A stretch of DNA of 22,536 nt. Source: a virus. The stretch lies in the IMG/VR virus record IMGVR_UViG_3300010354_000727, positions 1-22,536 of that record; one strand, given 5' to 3'. The notes under the pieces are model-generated. The model did not search any database. It saw only the letters and a list, made by a program, of their open reading frames with translations, and had not been told where the DNA came from. The translations under genes and the position numbers were made by a program. Of this stretch, positions 1-7,171 are shown piece after piece (within the stretch, counting starts at the first letter, position 1; the number at the start of each line of letters is the position of its first letter).

Positions 1-492
1 CCTTTAGAAGGTTCAGCAGAACTACTAACTAAAGAATCTAATTTTACCAAAACAATTAGACTTGACGGAATTCCCGAAGGAAATGAAAAATTCGTTGGTC
101 GATTAAGGCAGTATAGTACCGACGGAACAATATTAGCTTCAACTGGTACAAAAAGAATAAATGATACTAGTCAAGCAGTAGCAGAACCTGGATATAATTT
201 GTCTGCTAGTTCACCCAAGGTCAATGAAGGTGAACAAGTGTTGATAACACTAACTACAGTCAATGTTCCGTTAAATACAACTGTACCTTATACTATCACA
301 GGTGTAACTAGTGCCGATATAGCCGGTGCGTCTTTAAGTGGAAATTTTTCGGTTGATTCTTTAGGAGTAAGTATAGCTACTCTTACTATCGGTGCCACAC
401 AAGATTCTACAGCAGAAGGAAGTGAAACTCTTACAGTAACATTAACGGGTATTACACCTACTGTAAATGTTTCCGTTGTTATTAGGGATTAA
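1..492 (+). CDS. Calx-beta/Ig-like virion structural protein, 3' end (partial)
   Basis: The frame is open from the first base to TAA at 490-492, giving 163 residues without an N-terminus. The visible part is Ser/Thr/Gly/Val-rich beta-sandwich sequence. The pattern 'VNEGEQVLITLTT' followed about 60 residues later by 'AEGSETLTVTLTG' is typical of Calx-beta-like repeats, and the preceding 55 residues look like the end of a similar module. In T4-like marine phages such repeats occur in long tail-fibre, baseplate or other exposed virion proteins, so a structural and possibly adhesive role is inferred. It is the only plus-strand gene, and its stop overlaps the stop of the converging minus-strand gene. 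The fold is fairly secure; the exact virion position is not known. Confidence 0.75.
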   Translation, partial: PLEGSAELLTKESNFTKTIRLDGIPEGNEKFVGRLRQYSTDGTILASTGTKRINDTSQAVAEPGYNLSASSPKVNEGEQVLITLTTVNVPLNTTVPYTITGVTSADIAGASLSGNFSVDSLGVSIATLTIGATQDSTAEGSETLTVTLTGITPTVNVSVVIRD

Positions 493-725
493 CCCCATCT
501 AAGACAGAAATATGTAGCGTCTTTTTCGCTTAGATCAGCAACAATTTTATAACGATAATACCAACTTTGAAAATTGTCGGATTTGCACCAGACTGGGTCA
601 GTCAAAGAATTTTGCATGACCCATTGGCCAGCTTCGGTTTGTTGCCATTTCCAAATTGGTTCCGCAGCATAAATTTCAGGATCGTCGACATCACCGATAC
701 TAAATTCGTAAACCACTACCTTCAT
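489..725 (-). CDS. Conserved small hypothetical protein, 78 aa
   Basis: The 78-residue protein starts at an ATG that overlaps the thyX stop (ATGA), so it is probably translated by coupling to thyX. It is rich in Trp and Tyr (IWKWQQ, SWYYRY, CLRWG) with two cysteines, and has no signal peptide or membrane segment. The aromatic, acidic composition suggests a small compact beta-type protein, but I do not recognise the family. It is the last gene of the minus-strand block, and its TAA overlaps the TAA of the converging structural gene, with no visible hairpin terminator between them. Confidence 0.7.
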   Translation of the reverse strand: MKVVVYEFSIGDVDDPEIYAAEPIWKWQQTEAGQWVMQNSLTDPVWCKSDNFQSWYYRYKIVADLSEKDATYFCLRWG

Positions 726-1405
726 TCTTGAACATACTCTTTAGCCATTGGAAAAATAGCACTAATGGCCTCTGCACAAGCTCTAGCAACTTCCATATGT
801 TCTTTTTGTGTACCGTTTCCGCTACGAAGTTCAATAAAATGAATCCAACTTCTTAGAGTTCCATTCATATACAAACGACTTTCAATTAAGCCTTCGGGCA
901 ATACTGCTCGTGCCTGTTCTTTAGCGATACCTTTACTGATAGCCCATTCGTATGCATTTTTAGCTTCTGAAATAACTCGTGTTTGCATCATTTCCCATTG
1001 ATAGGAAATCTGTCTTTCAGTGTCAATATTAAGATCTAAAGGAACACTATTTTGTCGATTTTTAGTGTCCTGTAAACGAGCTTCTCTAGTTGTGAACTTT
1101 AGATCTTTAACTGGATCGGCATACCGTTGACTGAATTCTTGAAAACTGAAACTACGATGGCGAAGAATTTGGCGAGCGATATCTCTAGTAGTTTCAATTT
1201 CCATACATGCTGATACCATTTCTAAAGGAGACCAATGTGCATGTTTAACTAGATATCGAATTAATTTTTCGCTAGTCTCGGTATTAAATTGATTACTGGG
1301 ATTACTAACACGAGCACAGTACGCGATCAATTCTTGTGCATCGTCGATACCTTTATTCAAAAAGTCTGAAGTAGGCTGTGAGTATGATACAAGTTTTACT
1401 TTCAT
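722..1405 (-). CDS. thyX: Flavin-dependent thymidylate synthase ThyX
   Basis: ThyX methylates dUMP to dTMP using methylenetetrahydrofolate, FAD and NADPH. The 227-residue length is normal for the family. The signature RHR-x7-S is present (R82 H83 R84 to S92), followed by QRY, as in the FAD- and dUMP-binding loop. The C-terminal part carries the expected helical segment with 'LPEGL' and 'NGTLRSWIHFIELR'. The start is the ATG overlapping the stop of the upstream gene (ATGA), and its own stop overlaps the next gene in the same way. Phage ThyX enzymes supply dTMP for genome replication. There is no sign of truncation. Confidence 0.97.
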   Translation of the reverse strand: MKVKLVSYSQPTSDFLNKGIDDAQELIAYCARVSNPSNQFNTETSEKLIRYLVKHAHWSPLEMVSACMEIETTRDIARQILRHRSFSFQEFSQRYADPVKDLKFTTREARLQDTKNRQNSVPLDLNIDTERQISYQWEMMQTRVISEAKNAYEWAISKGIAKEQARAVLPEGLIESRLYMNGTLRSWIHFIELRSGNGTQKEHMEVARACAEAISAIFPMAKEYVQE

Positions 1406-1743
1406 AAATCTTTTAAAATTTTATCAGTAATTGGTTGAATAACTTTAGCAACATTATCGATGTCAACATAAAAATCAATATCCTCAATGACTTGATCCAG
1501 TGATTTGAGTTTTATGTTCAACATCTCTTCGATTAATTCAGGGTCGTTACCTTCTGACAATAATTCTTTAATATTAACATTAACCATTGTTCCGTCGATT
1601 AAGTTAACTGTTATCGACTGTAATAATGTTATAGGGATCTCTTTCTTCTCAACTTCTTTAAGAATTTTACGCCATTGATCCTTAGCTGAAATATTAATCT
1701 TTTTGAGCTTTGACCGGGGTTTTTTTACTGGTTTTTCTTCCAT
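1402..1743 (-). CDS. Conserved phage hypothetical protein, 113 aa
   Basis: The N-terminus is Lys-rich (EEKPVKKPRSKLKK) and is followed by an alternating beta/helix region with many Ile, Leu, Val, Glu and Asp residues. No catalytic motif is visible. The gene begins inside the upstream gene (overlap 1694-1743) and ends in an ATGA overlap with thyX, so it belongs to the same transcript. The start has no convincing Shine-Dalgarno sequence, so it is probably translationally coupled. The long overlap leaves some doubt about the exact start. Function unknown. Confidence 0.65.
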   Translation of the reverse strand: MEEKPVKKPRSKLKKINISAKDQWRKILKEVEKKEIPITLLQSITVNLIDGTMVNVNIKELLSEGNDPELIEEMLNIKLKSLDQVIEDIDFYVDIDNVAKVIQPITDKILKDL

Positions 1744-2371
1744 TTGGTTTCAGTGAAGGATCAAGTTCAGCGGCTTCATTAATTAATCGCTGTACTTCTG
1801 ATAGCATAGATTCTGCTTGTTGTTTCATTGTTGATGCTTGTCGCAAAAGATTTGCTGCTAAGTCAGCATCGGTTAACACACCTGTGTCGTTACTAGTAGG
1901 AATAACTGCCGGATTGGCTCGACTATTAGTAGGAACACCTACTTCTTCGCCTTCTATGGATTTCTTCTTACCAGTTAAACCTTTATTGGCATCCAATTCA
2001 GCAAGACGCTTAACAGCCTCTTCACCTTTAGCCATTTCATTAAGAATACTATTCAATTCATCTAAACGAACTTGACTGGCCGGAGTCGGGGTAACGATAA
2101 TTTGATTAGTTGGTACTTTTTTGATTAGCCCATCTTTGTGCAGTGCTTCTAAACAGTTACGACCGTCTGGCATATAGTTTCTAAAGAGTGCATCTGAAAA
2201 ATTCTCAGCTTGTTGTCCTACTGGACTTTCTAATACTTTCATAACTGCATCATGATAGAGTCGAGGCAATAGGTCACTATAAGAAACCAAGCACATATGT
2301 TCTTCGCCGGGCACTTCTCGGAACAAAAGTACTACCTTCTTATCGTTATGTTTTCCAACATGTTTGTACAT
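1694..2371 (-). CDS. Conserved phage protein with helical C-terminal half, 225 aa
   Basis: The N-terminal 90 residues form a compact mixed domain (YKHVGKHNDKKVVLLFREVPG, then 'MPDGRNCLEALH'). A low-complexity linker rich in Pro, Thr, Asn and Ser (about 130-165) and a coiled-coil-like helix (about 170-205, 'LLRQASTMKQQAESMLSEVQ') follow, then a Lys-rich tail. An AAGGATA Shine-Dalgarno precedes the ATG at 2371. The N-terminal pattern resembles a protein I recall as widespread in T4-like marine phages with no assigned function. A structural or assembly role is possible but cannot be shown from sequence alone. Confidence 0.75.
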   Translation of the reverse strand: MYKHVGKHNDKKVVLLFREVPGEEHMCLVSYSDLLPRLYHDAVMKVLESPVGQQAENFSDALFRNYMPDGRNCLEALHKDGLIKKVPTNQIIVTPTPASQVRLDELNSILNEMAKGEEAVKRLAELDANKGLTGKKKSIEGEEVGVPTNSRANPAVIPTSNDTGVLTDADLAANLLRQASTMKQQAESMLSEVQRLINEAAELDPSLKPNGRKTSKKTPVKAQKD

Positions 2372-2389
2372 TGTAAATATCCTTTTTTA

Positions 2390-2611
2390 TCAAATCGATG
2401 AAGACTTTTCTTGAGACTGCTGATTAGCCATAGATAGAAATTTTGTAATACGATCATACAATGTACCCACACTTGAAAGTTCGTCTGGTTTCCACACGCC
2501 TCTTTGTGTTCCGGTTTCAATGATCTGAATCATTAAAGCTAAATCTTGTAGTGTCAAGGTGGTTCTTTTATCTTGTGATTCTTCTGGTTGACTATTCGAA
2601 ACATCCGACAT
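2390..2611 (-). CDS. Conserved small phage protein, 73 aa
   Basis: This is a short helical protein. A Gln/Ser/Glu-rich N-terminus (1-17) leads into 'LTLQDLALMIQIIETGTQRGVW' and 'VGTLYDRITKFLSM', and the tail is polar. A CGGAG Shine-Dalgarno lies about 10 bases before the ATG. The arrangement resembles small proteins of T4-like cyanophages without known role. It is co-directional with the 225-aa gene 18 bases downstream. A second overlapping frame of 62 codons over the same DNA has no Shine-Dalgarno and was discarded. Confidence 0.7.
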   Translation of the reverse strand: MSDVSNSQPEESQDKRTTLTLQDLALMIQIIETGTQRGVWKPDELSSVGTLYDRITKFLSMANQQSQEKSSSI

Positions 2612-2664
2612 TTTGTAAATCTCCGTGAAATTATATTTTATATTTAATGTTAGTTAGTAATGTG

Positions 2665-2946
2665 TCAAAATTTATTGAGCTCGTTTAGTACTAGAGCAAA
2701 ATAAGTGGCTTCGCTGTGAATTTCGAATGCAGCTCTTCTTTGTATATTAGTTAATGACTTTTGTTGATCATAGACAATCACTTCGCCAAAATAAAAACGA
2801 CCGGATAAATTTTCATATATCCAGTCTGAAATCTTTTTAGCACTACAGCTTAAATCAAAATCCACCACATAAAAATGTGGTGGGCAAAACTCTAGTACTC
2901 TTTGATTATGTACATTAAGAGGGTTGACTTGAAATGTCTTTATCAT
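2665..2946 (-). CDS. Hypothetical protein, 93 aa
   Basis: A single mixed alpha/beta domain without signal peptide or membrane helix; notable stretches are 'FCPPHFYVVDFDLSC' and 'GRFYFGEVIVYDQ'. The start lies inside the end of the upstream gene (overlap 2915-2946), which suggests coupled translation, since no clear Shine-Dalgarno precedes it. I do not recognise the family. The phrase 'FCPPH' also occurs in the 72-residue protein at 14911-15129 ('FCPPHGTWEV'), but this is too short to argue common descent. Confidence 0.65.
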   Translation of the reverse strand: MIKTFQVNPLNVHNQRVLEFCPPHFYVVDFDLSCSAKKISDWIYENLSGRFYFGEVIVYDQQKSLTNIQRRAAFEIHSEATYFALVLNELNKF

Positions 2947-3196
2947 CGGTTAGAATTTTAATTTTCATTGGTCCATTCTCTTGTTCTGGCATTTCTAATT
3001 TATCTTTTAGATATTCTTGAGCTGCTTCGGTAAAACTAGACAAGAGATGAAGTTGATTTGTAATTTGAACGATTTCGGCGCAGCGAGATAGATCCTCTAA
3101 GAGGATCTCACATCGCATCAATCGCACTTGAAGATCATCGACAACTTTTCGAGCATCTTTAGCTCGTCGGATAGTAGCAGTATCAATTACTTTCAT
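2915..3196 (-). CDS. Small helical/coiled-coil hypothetical protein, 93 aa
   Basis: Residues 5-65 are almost entirely helix-forming (RRAKDARKVVDDLQVRLMRC and 'LLEDLSRCAEIVQITNQLHL') with heptad-like Leu/Val spacing, so a coiled coil or helical hairpin is likely. The C-terminus is polar and acidic. It starts 15 bases after the stop of the metallopeptidase/VWA gene and so probably shares its transcript. The Shine-Dalgarno is weak. Function unknown; a small partner of the MoxR/VWA pair is conceivable from position only. Confidence 0.65.
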   Translation of the reverse strand: MKVIDTATIRRAKDARKVVDDLQVRLMRCEILLEDLSRCAEIVQITNQLHLLSSFTEAAQEYLKDKLEMPEQENGPMKIKILTDDKDISSQPS

Positions 3197-3211
3197 GATA
3201 AATTTTTTAAA

Positions 3212-4468
3212 TTATTTTTTAGCGTTTTCGTAATGTGCCCAGATTCCAAAAGGGGGAATAACTTTAACATTGCCTTTAATAATAAAAACAGTATCGCAGT
3301 AGTCGGGGTCGCCCCAGCTGCCATATGGCATACCGTCTGTGAACATAATAAATTTTTTCGGAACGATATCGTTTTCCTTCATGAAGCTCCAATTGGCCAT
3401 AAAATCAGTTCCGCCACCGCCTTGAGGTTCGTACTCCATAATAGACCTCATATTGTCTGCATTAAATTCTTGTAGATTGTATACCGAAGTATCAAAACTC
3501 CACACTTGAATACGATAGTCGTCGTAGCTTTCCATGATACCGTTAATCTCGCTCAAGAACACTTTCAATTCGTCTTGACCGATGCTACCTGAAGTATCAA
3601 TAGCAATACAAATATCAACAGTCTCTCCGGGTTTCATACCGGGAAGAATCGCATCCATGTGCCAGCTACGACGGTTAGGACGGCTCCAAGTAAAATCATT
3701 CTTAATAGTACTTTGAATCTGTTGAAGTAGAAGTTCTTTCCAATCAATGACACTAACAGTCATTTCTTTGATGAGCCTCTGTACACCCGAAGGCAGTTCT
3801 CCGGAGCCACAAGCTCTTGCCGCTTGTAAAATTGCATCTTTGATTTCGTCTCGGAGAGCTTTTTGATCTGCTTTACTGAGAGTAGGGCGACCCTTGCCGT
3901 CGGATTCTTCATTGCCGTTGCCGTTGGCATCGTCTTCCATGTCAAGGTGTTGATCCAACAATTGTTTGGTTAGATCATCAAGATTGATCTTTTGAGCATT
4001 TTTAAAAAGATCGTCGTAAACTTCTTCGTAACTCCAACCGCGATATTTTGAATCATACAAAATAGGCACCGTGGTAATTTTAGAACCAATACCTTGTTCG
4101 ATCAAATCTGCATTGACACAATAGTCGGCTGCAATATTACTGAGTACTGGGTGTCGTTCGTTACGACGACCTAGGTGATCATAGACTACATGAAGAACTT
4201 CATGTCCGAACAAGAATTCACATTCTTTTAGACTTAGACGATTAATAAATTGACTGTTATACCAAAAATGGCGACCGTCGGTGGCCGCAGTAGGACACCA
4301 ATCGTCGGCGTTAACTAGTTTAAGACGAGTAGCAAGATTTCCAAAGAAACCGGCGCGAAGAAGCAGCCCTACACGAGAGGTAATAAGTTTTTCTCTTGCA
4401 AGATTATCAATCTTAGGATCGGTGACTGTCTTGGTTTGTTCTTTAGTTGAAAGAGTAGTGTCAGTCAT
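3212..4468 (-). CDS. Putative metallopeptidase with C-terminal VWA-like domain (DUF2201 type)
   Basis: The 418-residue protein has two domains. Residues 30-130 contain the zinc-peptidase helix HEVLH (89-93) in 'FLFGHEVLHVVYDHLGRR', followed by 'NIAADYCVN', as in DUF2201 putative metallopeptidases. An acidic, Asn/Gly-rich linker (about 175-195) follows. The C-terminal VWA-like domain has a MIDAS motif DTSGS (291-295) and a later 'TDGMP' loop. Such proteins pair with MoxR ATPases, and the moxR-like gene lies immediately upstream in transcription. The family suggests metal-dependent remodelling or proteolysis of a target complex; the substrate is unknown. The ATG at 4468 is preferred over that at 4474 because the AGGA Shine-Dalgarno at 4476-4479 is 7 bases from the former and only 1 from the latter. 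Confidence 0.9.
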   Translation of the reverse strand: MTDTTLSTKEQTKTVTDPKIDNLAREKLITSRVGLLLRAGFFGNLATRLKLVNADDWCPTAATDGRHFWYNSQFINRLSLKECEFLFGHEVLHVVYDHLGRRNERHPVLSNIAADYCVNADLIEQGIGSKITTVPILYDSKYRGWSYEEVYDDLFKNAQKINLDDLTKQLLDQHLDMEDDANGNGNEESDGKGRPTLSKADQKALRDEIKDAILQAARACGSGELPSGVQRLIKEMTVSVIDWKELLLQQIQSTIKNDFTWSRPNRRSWHMDAILPGMKPGETVDICIAIDTSGSIGQDELKVFLSEINGIMESYDDYRIQVWSFDTSVYNLQEFNADNMRSIMEYEPQGGGGTDFMANWSFMKENDIVPKKFIMFTDGMPYGSWGDPDYCDTVFIIKGNVKVIPPFGIWAHYENAKK

Positions 4469-4495
4469 AATCATTTCCTGTTATTAAGTAGAACC

Positions 4496-4524
4496 ATTGT
4501 AGCATAAAACAACAAGGGGCACAA
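4496..4524 (-). promoter_or_regulatory. Sigma70-type promoter for the metallopeptidase/VWA gene
   Basis: On the minus strand, TTGTGC (4519-4524) is separated by 17 bases from TACAAT (4496-4501), with TGC directly before the -10 (extended -10). The -35 box lies in the loop and 3' arm of the terminator that ends the moxR unit. The first base transcribed should be about 4489, giving a 20-base leader with AGGA before the ATG at 4468. Confidence 0.7.
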
Positions 4525-4538
4525 GGCCCCTGTTGTTA
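4505..4538 (-). terminator. Intrinsic terminator after the moxR-like gene
   Basis: A stem with a GGGGC/GCCCC core (4516-4520 with 4526-4530, five-base loop) is extended by an AACAAC/GTTGTT arm with one bulge. On the minus strand it is followed by TTTTA. It overlaps the moxR stop codon (4536-4538) and holds the -35 box of the next promoter. Confidence 0.75.
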
Positions 4539-5642
4539 CTTGGCAACAGCCGCCACAACATACTTTCCAAATCGTTTATGGAACTCATCAAAGTGATTCA
4601 ATTTGGACGGAACGAACGGAATACCGTAGGTAGTAATAGCGATTCGACTAGCCATTACCACAAGCTCGGTGGTAAAATTATCCATAGTGAAACGGAAGAA
4701 ATTATCTGCCATTTTGTTCCACTCGTCGAGTTTTCCGTTGGCTTTTTCGTAAGCATCTTTAAGCTCATAGCAAAGACTGATACTCAGGGAGTACATGGCC
4801 GAGACTTCTTTGATTTTAAGCTCACTTACCTTACCGCTAAGAACATCACGCGGTTCAGGCATTTGACCTGACACTTTACGATGGGCATTGAATTTTACAG
4901 CCATTCCTTCACCAACAGCACCGGCGATAAGGTCAACGGTTCCGCTGTCGGTAGTGTCGTCGTGATCTTCAAGAAGCTCTGAAACAAAGGTCCACGAACG
5001 AGGAGTAGCGAACGATCGGGAACTTGAACGGGGATCAAAGTCAAAAAGATCTTGTTTAGCGAACGACAGATAACCAACAACATCTTTATGAATTTTATTA
5101 TTTACTGCCCACACTTGCCACGAATCGAAGTCGACTCGCATTTCCAAATGAATGAAACGATTGGATAGTGGAGCAGGCATGCGGAAAGTAACACCTTTGT
5201 CGCTTTCTCGATTGCCGGCAGCTACCAATACTACATTGTCAGGCAAACGATACTTGCCGATGCCTCGATTAAGAATCAATTGATAGGCAGCGGCTTGAAC
5301 AGCTGGAGCAGCAGAATTCAATTCGTCAAGAAACAAAAGAACAATGGGATACTTACTTGCAAGTTCCTCGTCGGGCAAATCAATAGGGGGTGCCCAATCC
5401 ATCTTGCCGAGGTCTTTATTATAGAACGGAATACCGCGAATGTCGGTGGGTTCCATCTGCGCCAAACGCACATCGATCATATGACCGTTGAGGTCTTTGG
5501 CAATACCGGCTACTAGTTCACTTTTACCAATACCCGGAGGGCCCCAAAGAAATACCGGGCGTTGTTTCTTAAAACAACGAATTAGACTACGACGAGCTTC
5601 GGCGGAAGTTACAGTGCGGTTTTCAGAAATAGTTGCTGACAT
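4536..5642 (-). CDS. MoxR-family AAA+ ATPase
   Basis: The 368-residue ATPase has Walker A GPPGIGKS (34-41), Walker B LLFLDE (102-107), a sensor-1 Asn in 'AAGNRESD' (N144) and an arginine-finger-like 'LSNRF' (R162). The long helical insert and C-terminal lid fit MoxR. MoxR ATPases act as chaperone-like motors that load or remodel complexes with VWA proteins; the VWA/metallopeptidase is the next gene. An AAAGGTG Shine-Dalgarno lies close before the ATG at 5642. It has its own promoter (5672-5700) and terminator (4505-4538), so it can be expressed separately from its partner. Cytoplasmic. The substrate in the phage cycle is unknown. Confidence 0.92.
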   Translation of the reverse strand: MSATISENRTVTSAEARRSLIRCFKKQRPVFLWGPPGIGKSELVAGIAKDLNGHMIDVRLAQMEPTDIRGIPFYNKDLGKMDWAPPIDLPDEELASKYPIVLLFLDELNSAAPAVQAAAYQLILNRGIGKYRLPDNVVLVAAGNRESDKGVTFRMPAPLSNRFIHLEMRVDFDSWQVWAVNNKIHKDVVGYLSFAKQDLFDFDPRSSSRSFATPRSWTFVSELLEDHDDTTDSGTVDLIAGAVGEGMAVKFNAHRKVSGQMPEPRDVLSGKVSELKIKEVSAMYSLSISLCYELKDAYEKANGKLDEWNKMADNFFRFTMDNFTTELVVMASRIAITTYGIPFVPSKLNHFDEFHKRFGKYVVAAVAK

Positions 5643-5671
5643 AGTTCACCTTTATTTAATTGAGTACATCT

Positions 5672-5700
5672 ATTGTATGAAAAAACATAAAAATGAGCAA
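5672..5700 (-). promoter_or_regulatory. Sigma70-type promoter for the moxR-like gene
   Basis: Minus strand TTGCTC (5695-5700), a 17-base spacer, then TACAAT (5672-5677). It begins just after the T-run of the upstream terminator. The expected leader to the ATG at 5642 is about 24 bases and contains AAAGGTG. Confidence 0.7.
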
Positions 5701-5703
5701 GAA

Positions 5704-5741
5704 GAAAAAATCTGTTGTAGTTTTCTTACAACAGATTTTTA
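5704..5741 (-). terminator. Strong intrinsic terminator
   Basis: A 14-bp perfect stem (5706-5719 with 5727-5740) with a 7-base loop is flanked by A/T runs, so it could act in both directions. On the minus strand it ends the unit holding the 127-aa and 94-aa genes. Confidence 0.85.
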
Positions 5742-5744
5742 ATG

Positions 5745-6029
5745 TTAGGCAAGTTCCAGCATATGAGCCGGCACCTTCCACATTCCCCGTGGGCTATCAA
5801 CAGTGACATATTTAATAGCCATCTTGACAACCTTTCCAGTGATAGTCGTATCATACTTGCGACTATGAAATTTAACTGTAGTGCCTACAGACAATTGTTG
5901 ATTAACTGCTCGAGTCATTAATCCCCGACGATATTTAACAGCCTGAATAATGCTATTCAATTCAGAATTCGAAAAATTACCAAAAGCAATAGCAGAATTG
6001 ATTTGTTCAATTTGAGTCGATGCGCTCAT
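5745..6029 (-). CDS. Conserved small phage protein with KOW-like C-terminal half, 94 aa
   Basis: The N-terminal half is helical ('IEQINSAIAFGNFSNSELNS', then a basic 'VKYRRGLMTR'). The C-terminal half looks like a small beta-barrel ('VGTTVKFHSRK', 'ITGKVVKMAIKYVTVDS', 'GMWKVPAHML'), reminiscent of KOW/SH3-type nucleic-acid-binding folds. The same layout occurs in small proteins of T4-like cyanophages, as I recall them. A nucleic-acid-binding role is inferred only from the basic beta-barrel look. It is the last gene of a two-gene unit bounded by the 6455-6483 promoter and the 5704-5741 terminator. Confidence 0.75.
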   Translation of the reverse strand: MSASTQIEQINSAIAFGNFSNSELNSIIQAVKYRRGLMTRAVNQQLSVGTTVKFHSRKYDTTITGKVVKMAIKYVTVDSPRGMWKVPAHMLELA

Positions 6030-6041
6030 TTTGATTCCTTA

Positions 6042-6425
6042 TTAAACTTCGAGATTAAATTGGCTACGGAGAACTTCTTTGCAGGCTTCGGCAGTTCGTT
6101 TGGTAACCACAACTCGGCCACCAAAGAATCCAACATAGAGATTACGATGTTCAACAAATTTTACTTCGCCATCTGCACCTTGGTGCTTTTGCCGTTTAGC
6201 AGTAACACGAACCACTTCTTTTTTAACAGCAGATTTGCGAGGTTTGACCTGCTTGAGAGTTTCTGTTACTTTCTCGGCAACAGCTGAATCCGTCGAGTCG
6301 AAACCATGCTTACGGTCATAGCGGGCGATTTGCTCCGGGGTGTTGCCCCAGGTAGAAATCAAACGTTGAACTTCGGTACCCGACAGTTGATTCCAGTTGA
6401 TGATTTTATCAGTCCAGTTTTTCAT
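6042..6425 (-). CDS. Basic hypothetical protein, 127 aa
   Basis: The N-terminal 40 residues ('WNQLSGTEVQRLISTWGNTP', 'IARYDRKHGF') look like a short helical domain. A strongly basic middle follows (KPRKSAVKKEVVRVTAKRQK, about 81-100), and the C-terminal domain contains 'HRNLYVGFFGGRVVVTK' and ends in a helix. The basic linker suggests binding to nucleic acid, but no named domain is recognised. An AAGG Shine-Dalgarno precedes the ATG at 6425. It is the first gene after a near-consensus promoter, so strong, probably early, expression is likely. Confidence 0.75.
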   Translation of the reverse strand: MKNWTDKIINWNQLSGTEVQRLISTWGNTPEQIARYDRKHGFDSTDSAVAEKVTETLKQVKPRKSAVKKEVVRVTAKRQKHQGADGEVKFVEHRNLYVGFFGGRVVVTKRTAEACKEVLRSQFNLEV

Positions 6426-6454
6426 TGTGAGCCTTTTTGTTAACGAACACTGCT

Positions 6455-6483
6455 ATTATAGCAAAACGGATAGAGTTGGTCAA
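6455..6483 (-). promoter_or_regulatory. Near-consensus sigma70 promoter, extended -10
   Basis: Minus strand TTGACC (6478-6483), a 17-base spacer ending in TTTTGC, then TATAAT (6455-6460). Five of six bases match the -35 consensus and all six match the -10. It drives the 127-aa and 94-aa genes. Confidence 0.88.
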
Positions 6484-6562
6484 CCGTTTTTTGTTAAAAA
6501 ATACAGAATTTTAGTGGGTTTTTTACTACAAAAAGTGACATTTTTAGCATTTTTTGTGGGTT
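6484..6562. other. A+T-rich gap with two GTGGGTTTT copies
   Basis: This short gap holds no gene. It has long A and T runs and two imperfect copies of a GTGGGTTTT element (around 6513-6522 and 6556-6565). I see no clear hairpin that would end the 93-aa gene, so termination here is unresolved. Confidence 0.3.
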
Positions 6563-6844
6563 TTAGACAGATCGATTTGCTAGTGTGTTAAGCACTGATA
6601 GTGGTATTTTTACAACAACATTTAGTGCATTAACACGAATGCGTAACTGCTCGGCAATTGCATAGACATTTTGTAGAGTAACGGTGTCTGGGTTAGTGTC
6701 TACTAACAAAAGGGCTTTATTTGCAGTAAAATTTTTATGTGTATGTGCAACGAGCCTGAAAGTATGTATTTTGTTACTGTAGGGCTTGCGGTGAAAATTT
6801 GCTTTGACATACAAAGTGCTGGAGGGCTTGCTATTGTATAGCAT
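6563..6844 (-). CDS. Hypothetical protein, 93 aa (start revised)
   Basis: The frame stays open upstream to a GTG at 6901, but a promoter (6873-6901) lies inside that extension and no Shine-Dalgarno precedes the GTG. The ATG at 6844 has CGGA seven bases ahead and falls about 22 bases after the predicted transcription start, so it is preferred. The 93 residues are basic, with Lys/His/Asn-rich segments ('VKANFHRKPYSNKIHTFRLV', 'AHTHKNFTANKALLL') and a helical C-terminal third. No family recognised. The region downstream (6484-6562) is very A+T-rich with no gene. Confidence 0.6.
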   Translation of the reverse strand: MLYNSKPSSTLYVKANFHRKPYSNKIHTFRLVAHTHKNFTANKALLLVDTNPDTVTLQNVYAIAEQLRIRVNALNVVVKIPLSVLNTLANRSV

Positions 6845-6872
6845 GTTTGATCCGTTTTCGCTGTAAAGTGTT

Positions 6873-6901
6873 ACTATAGCAAAAACGGGCCCAGTAGTCA
6901 C
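6873..6901 (-). promoter_or_regulatory. Sigma70-type promoter inside an inverted repeat
   Basis: Minus strand GTGACT (6896-6901), 17 bases, TATAGT (6873-6878), with an extended TGC before the -10. The two boxes sit in the loop and arm of the inverted repeat at 6873-6914. Confidence 0.55.
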
Positions 6902-6914
6902 TCGTTTTTATAGT
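6873..6914 (-). terminator. Inverted repeat, probable weak terminator
   Basis: The arms ACTATA-gc-AAAAACG (6873-6887) and CGTTTTT-ATAGT (6903-6914) can pair around a 15-base loop. On the minus strand the second arm contains five T. It directly follows, and overlaps, the stop of the 86-aa gene. It is A+T-rich with a long loop, so termination is less certain than at the other hairpins. Confidence 0.45.
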
Positions 6915-7168
6915 GTGTCTAAAAACTGTTGCAAATCTGCCACAGTTTTAAACACTTGATTTCCGTGAAGATTAGTACGCACTAACATAAAATTACGACT
7001 GTAAATTTCTACAGTAGCGTCTAGGGTTCGAGCACGACCGAAAGTTACAGAGAGATACGGGCGACCTTTACGACTAGTATGGGATCCAGAGAGAACACCA
7101 TATGGAGCAGTAAAATTTCGACCGCAAGCCCAATGATAAACTTGATCTTGTATTTGTTGACTATTCAT
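6908..7168 (-). CDS. Hypothetical protein, 86 aa
   Basis: The protein starts with a short helix ('SQQIQDQVYHWACG'). A basic beta-rich middle follows ('LSGSHTSRKGRPYLSVTFGR', 'LDATVEIYSRNFMLVRTNLH'), ending in a short helix. The strand-rich pattern could be a small nucleic-acid- or protein-binding domain, but no named family is recognised. It lies third in the unit driven by the 7550-7578 promoter, four bases after the 69-aa gene. Confidence 0.7.
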   Translation of the reverse strand: MNSQQIQDQVYHWACGRNFTAPYGVLSGSHTSRKGRPYLSVTFGRARTLDATVEIYSRNFMLVRTNLHGNQVFKTVADLQQFLDTL

Positions 7169-7171
7169 AGA

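Noticed and set aside
1710-2075. Plus-strand frame of 121 codons opposite the 225-aa gene
   Set aside because: It is antisense to a coherent gene, with Ser/Leu-rich composition typical of a shadow frame, and no plus-strand promoter or Shine-Dalgarno.
2640-2668. Perfect TTGACA (2663-2668) upstream of the 73-aa gene
   Set aside because: The 17-base position holds only AAATAT, and the box overlaps the end of the 93-aa coding region; no usable -10 is evident, so I do not list it as a promoter.
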